Of a stretch of DNA of 64,000 bases, positions 50,108-62,100 are shown piece after piece. The DNA comes from Tridacna crocea. Lineage: Eukaryota > Mollusca > Bivalvia > Cardiida > Cardiidae. The stretch covers positions 35,122,172-35,186,171 of the forward strand of contig OX031063.1 of NCBI GenBank assembly GCA_943736015.1. The letters run 5' to 3'. Position numbers and translations under genes: made by a program. Each line of letters starts with the position of its first letter. Position 1 is the first letter of the stretch. The notes beneath the pieces are model-generated. The model was not told the origin of the DNA, did no database searches, and saw nothing but the letters and a program-made list of their open reading frames with translations.

Positions 50108-53100
50108 CTGAAAAGTAATAAAACAAGAGGAACATGATGGTCCTATATCGCTCACCTGAGTACCAAGCTGTAAAATCAAACTTGTGACCCCTGGGCCAGT
50201 TTTGACCCCAGGGGCATCCTAAGAAAAAACTTGGTAGAGGTCCACTAGGAGATGCTATTTCCAAAATATCAAAGCTCTACGCCTTCTAGTTTCAGAGAAG
50301 TAGAATTCTAAAAGTTTTCCTTCTTTGTTCCTATGTTTAGAACTTGTGACCCATGGGGCAGGGCAAGTTTTGACCCCAGGGAGAAACTTTGTAGAATTCC
50401 TCTAAAAGATGCTAAATACCAAATATCAAAGCTCTACGCCTTCTAGTTTCAGAGAATAAGAAATTTAAAGTTTTCCTTCTTTGTTCCTATGTTTTAAACT
50501 TGTGACCCCCAGGGCTTGGGCCAGTTTTGACCCAATGGGCATCATATGAACAATCTTGGTAGAGGTTCACTAGGAGATGCTACATACCAAATATCACAGC
50601 TCTGCACCACCTAGTTTCAGACAAGAAGAATTTTAAAGTTTTCTTTCCTTGTTCCTATGATTCAAACTTGTAACCCAAGGGCGGGCAAGTTTTGATCCCA
50701 GGGGCATCATATGAACAATCGTGGTAAAGGTCCACTAGGAGATGCTACATACCAAATATCAAAGCTCTACACTTTCTAATTTCAGAGAAGATTTTTAAAG
50801 TTTTCCATCTTTGTTCCTATGTTTCAAACTTATGACCCTCAGGGCGGGGCCAGTTTTGACCCCAGGGACATCATATAAACAATCTTGGTAGATGTCCCCT
50901 AGGAGATATTACATACTAAATATAAAAGCCCTACGCCTTCTAGTTTCAGAGAAGTAGACTTTTGAAGTTTTCCTTCTTTGTTCCAAGGTTTCAAACTTGT
51001 GACCCACGGGGCATGTTTCACACTTGTGACCCCCGGGGCGGGACCAGTTTTGACCCCAGGGGCATCATATGAAAAATGTTGGTAGAAGTCCACTAGGGAG
51101 ATGCTACATACCAAATATCAAAGCTCTGCACTTTCTAGTTTCAGAGAAGAAGAGTTTCAAAGTTTTCCTTCTTTGTTCCTATGTTTCAAATTTGTGACCC
51201 CCAGGAGGGGCCAGTTTTGACCCCAGGGACATCATATGAACAATCTTGGTAAAGGTCCACTAGGAGATGCTACATATTAAATATCAAAGCTCTGCACCAT
51301 CTAGTTTCAGAGAAGATTTTCAAAGTTTTCCTTCTTTGTTCCAAAGTTTCAAACTTGTGACCCCCAGGGCAGGGCCAGTTTTGACCCCAGGGATATCATA
51401 TGAACAGTCTTGGTAGAGGTCCACTAGGACATGCTACATACCAAATATCAAAGCTCTGCGCCTTCTAGTTTCATAGAAGAAGAATTTTGAAGTTTTCCTT
51501 CTTTGTTCCTGTTTCAAACTTGTGACCCTCAGGGCGGGGCCAGTTTTGACCCCAGGGACATCATATAAACAATCTTGGTAGATGTCCCCTAGGAGATATT
51601 ACATACTAAATATAAAAGCTCTACGCCTTCTAGTTTCAGAGAAGTAGACTTTTGAAGTTTTCCTTCTTTGTTCCAAGGTTTCAAACTTGTGACCCACGGG
51701 GCATGTTTCACACTTGTGACCCCCGGGGCGGGACCAGTTTTGACCCCAGGGGCATCATATGAAAAATGTTGGTAGAAGTCCACTAGGAGATGCTACATAC
51801 CAAATATCAAAGCTCTGCACTTTCTAGTTTCAGAGAAGAAGAGTTTTAAAGTTTTCCTTCTTTGTTCCTATGTTTCAAATTTGTGACCCCCAGGAGGGGC
51901 CAGTTTTGACCCCAGGGACATCATATGAACAATCTTGGTAAAGGTCCACTAGGAGATGCTACATATTAAATATCAAAGCTCTGCACCATCTGGTTTCAGA
52001 GAAGATTTTCAAAGTTTTCCTTCTTTGTTCCAAAGTTTCAAACTTGTGACCCTCAGGGCAGGGCCAGTTTTGACCCCAGGGATATCATATGAACAGTCTT
52101 GGTAGAGGTCCACTAGGACATGCTACATACAAAATATCAAAGCTCTGCACCTTCTAGTTTCATAGAAGAAGAATTTTGAAGTTTTCCTTCTTTGTTCCTG
52201 TTTCAAACTTGTGACCCTCAGGGCGGGGCCAGTTTTGACCCCAGGGACATCATATTAACAATCTTGGTAGATGTCCCCTAGGAGATATTACATACTAAAT
52301 AATAAAAGCTCTACGCCTTCTAGTTTCAGAGAAGTAGACTTTTGAAGTTTTCCTTCTTTGTTCCAAGGTTTCAAACTTGTGACCCACGGGGCATGTTTCA
52401 CACTTGTGACCCCCGGGGCGGGACCAGTTTTGACCCCAGGGGCATCATATGAACAATCTTGGTAGAAGTCCACTAGGAGATGCTACATACCAAATATCAA
52501 AGCTCTGCACTTTCTAGTTTCAGAGAAGAAGAGTTTTAAAGTTTTCCTTCTTTGTTCCTATGTTTCAAATTTGTGACCCCCAGGAGGGGCCAGTTTTGAC
52601 CCCAGGGACATCATATGAACAATCTTGGTAAAGGTCCACTAGGAGATGCTAAATATTAAATATCAAAGCTCTGCACCATCTAGTTTCAGAGAAGATTTTC
52701 AAAGTTTTCCTTCTTTGTTCCAAAGTTTCAAACTTGTGACCCCCAGGGCAGGGCCAGTTTTGACCCCAGGGATATCATATGAACAGTCTTGGTAGAGGTC
52801 CACTAGGACATGCTACATACCAAATATCAAAGCCCTGCGCCTTCTAGTTTCATAGAAGAAGAATTTTGAAGTTTTCCTTCTTTGTTCCTGTTTCAAACTT
52901 GTGACCCCCAGGGCGGGGCCAGTTTTGACCCCAGGGACATCATATAAACAATCTTGGTAGATGTCCCCTAGGAGATATTACATACTAAATATAAAAGCTC
53001 TACGCCTTCTAGTTTCAGAGAAGTAGACTTTTGAACTTTTCCTTCTTTGTTCCAAGGTTTCTAACCCACCGGGCATGTTTCACACTTGTGACCCCTGGGG

Positions 53101-56100
53101 CGGGGCCAGTTTTGACCCCAGGGGCATCATATGAACAATGTTAGTAGAAGTCCACTAGGAGATGCTACATACCAAATATCAAAGCTCTGCACCACCGAGT
53201 TTCAGAGATTTAGAGTTTTAAAGTTTTCCTTCTTTGTTCCTATGTTTCAAACTTGTGACCCTCGGGGCGGGGCCAGTTTTGACCTCAGGGGCATCATATG
53301 GACAATCTTGGTAGATGATTACTAGGAGATGCTACATACCATGTATCAAAGCTCTATGCCTTCTAGTTTCAAAGAAGAAGATTTTCAAAGATTTTGGTAA
53401 TTTTTTTTCCCTTTTGGTTGCCATGGCAACCAGATTTTTATGGCTGGAATTCAATCTCTTGAAAAATTTTGGTAGAGCTTCACCAAAGGAACATCCCTGC
53501 CAAGTTTCATCAAGATTGGCCCAGTGGTTAAGGAGGAGATGTTTAAAGAAATTGTGGACGACAGAAGACGCATGACGCACAACTGACATTTGGCGATCAC
53601 AAAAGCTCACAATGAGCACTTTGTGCTCAGGTGAGCTAAAACAAGAGGACCATGATGGTCCTAAATCGCTCACCTGAGTACCAAGCTTTAAATGCAAACT
53701 TGTGACCCCTGGGCAGGGCCAGTTTTGACCCCAGGGGCATCCTAAGAAAAAACTTGGTAGGAGTCCACTAGGAGATGCTACTTACAAAATATCAAAGCTC
53801 TACGCCTTCTAGTTTCAGAGAAGTAGAATTTTAAAGTTTTCCTTCTTTGTTCCTATGTTTCGAACTTGTGACCCATGGGGCAGGGCCAGTTTTGACCCCA
53901 GGGGCATCATATGGATAATCTTGGTAGAGGTCCACTAGGAGATGCTACATATTAAATATCAAAGCTCTGCACCATCTAGTTTCAGAGAAGAATATTTTTA
54001 AAGTTTTCCTTCTTTGTTCCAAAGTTTCAAACTTGTGACCCCCCCGGGGCACGGCCAGTTTTGACCCCATGGGCATCATATGAACACTTTTGGTAGAGGT
54101 GCACTAGGAGATGCTACATACCAAATATCAAAGCTCTGCACTTTCTAGTTTCAGAGAAGAAGAATTTAAAGTTTTGCATCCTTGTTCCTATGTTTCAAAC
54201 TTGTGACCCTTGGGGCAGGGCCAGTTTTGATCCCAGGGACATCATATGAACAATCTTGGTAGGTGTCCCCTAGGAGATGCTACATACAAAATATCAAACC
54301 TCTACACCTTCTAGTTTCAGAGAAGTAGACTTTTAAAGTTTTCCTTCTTTGTTCAAAGTTTCTAACTTGTGACCCCTGGGGCGGTGTCAGTTTTGACCCC
54401 AGGAGCATCATATGAACCATCTTGGTAGAGGTCCACTAGGAGATGCTACATACTAAACGAATCAAAGCTCTGCGCCTTCTAGTTTCAGAGAAGAAGAATT
54501 TTAAAGTTTTCTTTCTTTGTTCCTATGATTCAAACTTGTGACCCCCAGGGTGGGGCCAGTTTTGACCCCAGGGACATCATATGAACCATCTTGGTAGAGG
54601 TCCACTAGCAGATGCTACATACCAAATATCAGTGCTCTGCCCTTCTAGTTATATAGAAGAAGAATTTTAAAGTTTTCCTTCTTTGTTCCTATGTTTCAAA
54701 CTTGTGACCCCTGTTTTGACCCCAGAGACATTGTATGAATAATCTTGGTAGATGTTCCCTAGAAGATGCTACATACAAATTATCAAAATTCTATGCTTCT
54801 AGTTTCAGAGAAGTAGAATTTTGAAGTTTTCCTTCTTTGTTCCTATGTTTCACACTTGTGACCCATGGGGCTGGGCCTGTTTTGACCCCAGGGGCATCAT
54901 ATGAACAATTTTGGTAGAAGTCTACTAGGAGATGCTACATACCAAATATCAAAGCTCTGCACTTTCTAGTTTCAGAGAAGAAGAATTTTAAAGTTTTCTT
55001 TCTTTGTTCCAATGTTTCAAACTTGTGACCCTCAGGCCGGGGCCAGTTTTGACCCCAGGGGCATTATATGAACAAACTTGGTAGAGGTCTTCTTGGAGAT
55101 GCTGAATACCAAATATCAAAGCTCTTCACCTTCTAGTTTCAGAGAAGAAGATTTTCAAAGATTTTGCTATTTTTTTCCTTTTGGTTGCCATGGCAACCAG
55201 AATTATGGCTGGAATTCAATCTCTTGAAGAACTTTGGTAGAGCTTCACCCACAATACATCAATGCCAAGTTTCATCAAGATTGGCCCAGTGGTTTGGGAG
55301 GAGATGATGTTAAAGAAATTGTGGATGACGGACGATGGACATTGGGCAATCACAAAAGCTCACCATGAGCACTTCGTGCTCAGGTGAGCTGAAAAGTAAA
55401 ATTAACATCTGTTACTTTGTATTGTGTATGTCCACTTCGGTAACATGATTGCTATGACATGTGTTGGCTAATTTATCATTTCAAACATCCGATTTCAAAT
55501 TTTGGAGGAGAAAATAAGAATTGAAAGATGTCTTAATAGGGCCTATTAAGATTTCTTAGTTGTAAGTCAAAGTTTCTAGTAAAAGACTGATAGATTTAAA
55601 GTTTTTTTCAAAAGAAAAAGGAACAGTTGCCTTTAATAAAAAAAAGCAATATATGTGTTATAATAATGATATGATAGTGATGCAATCTGTTACTCATCTA
55701 TTGCTACAAGACTAGATATGACATCATCTTGCATATTTCAATATGACTCCACATGATGGACAGTTACCCTGATCAGCTGGTTAACAGCATTTTCCTTTTC
55801 TCTCAACTCTTTCTGAGATAATTTGCAGCATCTAAGCCACGCTTTATTTGTTGTCTGGAATTGCTTTGGATATGGAAAAGTCCAATATTTTGTCTTTTGT
55901 GAAAGGGTTGCAACAAGAATGCCAATAGCACTTATTACCTTCTTTGCTGACAAAGTGAGCCTCTTTTGCAATTCCAGGCAGACTGACTTTATACACAAGG
56001 TTTACAGACACCACCTCCTTGTTCGGCTCTCGAATCAAATCCACAACAAGGACAGTGTTTCTTACAGCCAAAGCCGACCTACATACTTTACAGCTATCTC

Positions 56101-59100
56101 TCTCAAACAGATTTTCTGTCAGGATTTTAACACTATCAAACTGACCAATCAGTATCTTTCTATCATCTGTAAGATTTTCTTCAATAAGGCTGCATAAAAG
56201 AAAGCAAACAGACTCATTATAAAGTCTTAACCCATTACCAGATGGAAAAATTTTATACCTATCCAAGTTTAAAGCATTTGCAGACGACAATTTCAAAGAG
56301 GCTGAAATGGTGTAATTTGGCTTTTATAGGGTTGAAAACTTTGTAGGAAAAGGAGAAAATGCTGGTTACCAGCATTTTCTCCTTTTCCCACGATGTTTTT
56401 AAAAAGGCCTATTCCTCCAGGGCCGTTAACTCTGTACCACACGAGAAAATTTTAGACTGGTCCAAACTGAAAGCATTTGCAGACAACAAAATGAAGGTGA
56501 CTGAAAAATTGAAATTTGTTCTGTGAAGGGTAGAAAACACTGTGGGAAAAGGAGAAAATGCTGGTTACCAGCATTTTCTCCTTTTCCCACAGTGTTTTCA
56601 AAAGGCTTCTTTCTCAGGGGCGTCAAAAGTAGGGATTGTGTGGTAATGGGTTAATAGTAGTCATAGTATGGTAAAGGGTTAAACACATCATTCCAAGCTT
56701 GTATGATTCTGGCTTAAAAGCCTGTTGAAAACATTTTAGACAAGGGAGAAAATGCTGCTATCTAGCTAGCATTTTCTCTTTTTCCAATCATGTTCTATAA
56801 CCCATCAGAAACAAATCCAATTATTTTTGCAACATTTATTACATTGTCTGCAAATGCTTTCAATTTGAACTAGTTTAAAATTTAGTTATGTGGCAAAGAG
56901 TTAAAAAACAGAGAGTCCAGTAACAGGCTCAAGATTATTAGGAAAAACCAATCCCTTAACTCTTTATCAACGGACAAAATTTTAGACTGGTCCAAACTGA
57001 AAGCATCTGCAGACAACAAAAATAAATGTGACTGAAAAAAAAAAAATTGGGTTGGGAAGGGTAGAAAACATTGTGGGAAAAGCAGAAAATGCTGGTTACC
57101 AGCATTTTCTCCTTTTCCCACAATGTTTTCAAACGGCTTCTTTCACAGGGTCGTTAAAATTTGGAATTGTGTAATAATGGGCTAACTCTTTACCAAATGA
57201 CAAAATTTTGGACTAGTCCCAATTGAGAGCATTTGTAGATAACAAAATAAATGGGAATCAAAAATTGAAATTTGATTTGGAAAGGGTAGAAAATATTATG
57301 GGAAATGGAGAAAATGCTGGTTACAATTATTTTCTACTTTTGCCACAATTTTTCAAAGGCTTTCTTCATCAGGGTCATGAAAAGTTGGATTTTGTGGTAA
57401 AGGGTTAAACAAAATACAACATTTAAGTTTGGCCCAAATTGGAAGCAACCCCAGGTGTCAAATTAGATAGTGCTCATATGATAGGGTTTGTCTATGAAAG
57501 AGTATTAGAAGTTGTAGGAATAGGACAAGTTACCATCGTTTTCTCCTCATCCCACTACGTTTTCAAAAGCCTTTTTCGACAGAGTCACACAAATATGACA
57601 TTATGTTATATTTCATAAAGCAACAGGACAAAAGTGACAAACTTTAGCTTTATGAGAACAGATTATATCCTTTACCACTAAATCCCTAGTTTTAACAACC
57701 CAGAGGAAGAAGGTTTTGAAAACATAGTAGGAAAATGAGAAAATGCTGGTTAACAGGCATTTTCTTTCTTCACACTGTTTTCTACCAGTTCAATGGCAAA
57801 TCCCCTAATTTGCAAAAGCATTCACTTAGCCTTTAATCATACAAACCTGTGATTTAACAACCCTGAGGAATTATGTATTTTGAAAAAAAAAATGGGTATA
57901 GGAGAAAATGCTGGTAACCAGCAATTTCTCCTATTTACACAGTATTTTTGTCCCTTTAATAGAAAAAATTCCATGATTAAAGATATTAAACTTTGGTTCA
58001 TAGATTCTTTCAGTGAGGATAAATCTGACATTTTGTCATTTATTAAAAACTTAACCAGTGTTCCCAGGATTGAACTACAGAAATGGTTCTCACCTTTCTG
58101 ACAGGTCAATGGTAACAAATTCCATGGACAAGGGATCCATGAAACCCAGGCCAATGGATAAATGAAGTAGTAAGAGTTTACCAGTGGCCGACTGGCCAAC
58201 TGTTTTCAAATGCAACACTTCATTTTTGACCTCTGGTTTACCAAGCAGTGACCAATACTGGACAATGGACCAAGTGACTCCTTCCTCTAAATCTTCCCTT
58301 CCTCGCTCCATGCCAATCATGTGTTTCCATACACTATAATATTAATAAATACAAGAGGGCCATGATGGCCCTGTATCGCTTCACTGGACTTTTTAACCTT
58401 TACCACACAAATTGAAGTGTTCATGACCCTGACAAAGAGGGCTTTCAGAAACAATTAACACTGTCAGGCAATACAAGCAGTTTAATTTATTGGCAAGAAA
58501 TGTAAAGTTCTTGGGAAAAAAAACTGAATGATAGAAACCATACTCTGAATTTAAAATTCCAATCATGTGAGCATAACTATTTGCATCAAAATGAATCACT
58601 CTCCATGAAAACAGAATATTTTCTATCAAAAAACTTAATATCTAGCACCAATCATTAATCATTGCAGTTTTATAATCAAGGAAAGGAAATAGTAATAAAC
58701 TTTATCCTTTATTAAAAGAGTTATTTCCCTTGATTAATGTTTTAATTGAAATTGCTTTTAAGGTAAGACATGTGTAATGCACTTCCGGTGAACATTTGGC
58801 AAAAATTCTAATTGGTTGTTAAATAAGGATAAATAAGGATTTATGCAGAAATAATATTTTTGCACATTTCTAACGGAGCAGAAATTCCATTTGAAACTAT
58901 CTTGAAACTATTATTTGATATTTTTGTTTGTTTTCTAAAAAGGGAGGTAATTATTATCTCTTTTTCAATTGAGAATATAGCCGTTTTAGATTTATAAATG
59001 ATAATTCAAAGAAGTTAAAAATGGAAAAAATGAAAAGGTGAAAGTAGTTCAATTATATTCATTTTTAATTATAGCTAATTTTGTATGATGATATTTTAGT

Positions 59101-62100
59101 GGAAATAGCTTTTTTCTATTACACAGGTCTTACCTTAAAGGTCTATTAGATAAAGCTACATGCCAAATTCAGTAGCCCCGGGCCTTGTGGTTTCAGAGAA
59201 GATTCTTAAAAATGTTAACTTTTTTCAATTTTGTTGCCATTCTAAAGAGGACCATGGCAGGATCATTTCTGTGAAGTTTCATCAAATTTGGACGGGTAGT
59301 TTCAGAGAAGATGTTTGAAATAAAAGTTAATGCATAAACGGATGGACACACGCTCACACGCACGCAGGATGGGCCATGACATAAGCTCGCTGGCCTTCGG
59401 CCAGTGGAGCTAAAAAAGTACTGCATGCTGGATTAATGCTTATCTGCAGGTTCTTTTACGGTTAAAATTCTAAGTCAAAATAGGGGCATAGCAGTATCAA
59501 AATATGTTGATTTACCTTCCCATTTGGTATGAGCAGTGCTTGACCCTACCAAACCCTGTACCCAACAAGACGTGGTTTTCATGACTGTGGGGAGAGAAGC
59601 TTTTGAAAACCTTGTGGGAATAAAAGGAAATGCAGGTAACCAGCATTTTCTTCTTTCCCATAAGGTCTTCTATACCTGTATTTTCAGCAACAAATTTCAT
59701 AAAATGGGACACTTTTAATTTGACTGCTGCAAACACTTTCAATATAGACCAGGCTACACATCTTGTCATTTGGTAAAGTGTTAAAATTGCTAAAACCAAA
59801 ATATTGTGATTTTAAAGACTATTTCTTTGGATAAATAATACTATATCAGATGGTGCAGATCCAAGATCAGAGTGAACGTATTGTCTAAATTTCTGTGGTC
59901 CATTAACACTCTTGATCACGTGATCCTGACTTGTACAGACCCTGAGACTGATGTTGGTTGGTTGTATTGGAGTGTAACGCCACTTTAACAGCTAAGGTCA
60001 TAACATGGCGGTCGGTGACACACATGTGTTTCCTGGCTTTCTCACACCAGTACTAACACAACTTTCCAAAGCCACCGACTACTTTTCTCACATGCTTAAG
60101 CAGAGGTGAGAGGCGAAAATACGCCGGAAAGAAAGTTCGCCTCAACCGGGTATCAAACTCACAACCACCAGGTCACGAGTCTGACACACTAACCACTGAG
60201 CCACCCGGGCAGGCCCCCTGAGAAGGAAAGTTTTGGAAAACATTGTGGGAAAAGGAAAAAATGCTGGTAACCAGCATTTTCTCCTTTTCCCACTATTTTT
60301 TTCTATCCTTCAAAATCAAAACTCAATTTCTGAATCACATTTATTTTGTTGTCAGCAATTGCTTGAAATTTGGACTAGTCCAAAATTTTGTCGTTTGGTA
60401 AAATAATTACTGAGGGAACCCCTTAACCTTTCACTAAAGCACAAAACTTAAGACCGATCCAAATTGAGAGCAATTTCACACAAACAATTAGATGATGCTC
60501 AAATGATTTTTGTCTTTGAAATACTAATGCCATCAAAGGAGCCTCATTTGATTTGCAGTTTGCAAAAGCAAGTCTGAACTTCTGACATATGGTGAAGAAA
60601 TAAAGAGTAATCGAAACCGAAACAATTTTAATTTTTGAGGCCATTATGATTTTTTTTGTATTGTTGCTGCAACAAACCTGGTCCTATCGCTATTTATTCC
60701 ATAGGCATAAGGTCCAACAATATGTAAATTACAATCCTCATGTTTATGTTCTCCTGTGTTCCAATCATGAACATCAATTTCTTCCACAAGAGTACCAAAC
60801 TCATTGAAAAATCTAAACCTGTAAAAGAAACGTTGAAGTTTCCATAAAATATCAATGTTCTGACATTAAGATGATATTAAAATAACCACAGACACCATAT
60901 CAAGGAAAACTAACAGAAACTATCTATGGACAGAAGGTTTTTGTAAGATTTGACCTTGTGTCTTGCTTTTTGATACCACATGACCCACTCTCAATCTCGT
61001 TAAAAATATTATCAAATCAAACATTCTGGCCAACTTTCATAAGTATTGGGCTGAAAATATGGCCTCTAAAAGTGTAAACAAGATTTTTCGATAAATTCAG
61101 GCTAGTTTGTTACTTGATTAGTCAAAAGATTAGACTGTAGTATTCATCCATCATACATAAAAAACAAATTTTACCATCCAAACCAGTATGTTTGTTGAGA
61201 TTTTTTTTTTTTTTACCATTCTCAAATAAAAGTGTAAATAATTGCAATATTTCATAGCTGAAATTGGTAAGGATATTAATGTAAAGAAAACATTATGTAA
61301 TTTTACTGGTGCTTGGTTTTTGCTCCTTGCCTTTGAATATTTATTTTACATCTATTGAGAAACAAGTTCTTACAGCTTGTAATACTCTCTCTTCATGCTG
61401 CTTCCTGGGAACTACAGCAGTACTCTTGCCCAATGTGTGGGCAAATGAAAAATCCCAAATTTGACACCTGCTCCCAGGTATCAAACTCGGGGACCCACTG
61501 CTTGTCTCTATAAATACTTAGGCTGCTAAGTGTGACCTACTGACATTTTGCAGGCAGTGTAGATTAAAATCAGACTACAGAGAATGTGCAGTATGATCAA
61601 AGATCTACACTGACTTATAAGGAGATATTTATCCCCCAAAATACCTTAGGAACAGCAAAACTTGGGTTTGAAAGTTTTATTTAGCTGGATAATGGTTGAA
61701 GGATTAGATGATGATCTGTGCCGTAAATGCTAAACTTTATAAAAGCAAAACTGTAGGCTTCTCCAATAGATTCCATCTACAGATTATAAATAACATATGA
61801 ACTGATTGATGGAAAGGGTAGAAAACACTGTGGGAGAAGGAGAAAATACTGACTGTCGACACTGTCCTTTTTCATTACAGTGTTTTCATAGGCAACATTT
61901 CTCAGAGCAATGAAAATATGAGTTTGTTGGATTAAGAGATAAGAGCATGGTTCCCTACCGTGAATTTGGACTATATACACATAGAAACTCCTCATCTTTG
62001 CCAAAAGATTGTTTCATGATAGTAGAGTTGTGGGGAATGTCTAAAATCTTGATGCTCTGGAACTCCGCTTTGCATGAGAGTCTGATAAACTGAAAATGCA

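Noticed and set aside
50899-52473. Three near-identical minus-strand frames of 61-71 residues beginning DFYQHFSYDAPGVK
   Set aside because: They are the same repeat unit translated three times, one per 690-bp period. No codon signal, no start context, and the frames end where the repeat changes.
57837-58199. 120-residue minus-strand frame overlapping gene 3 exon 4
   Set aside because: It overlaps the exon in another frame and runs into MITE sequence; the phase chain supports the other frame.
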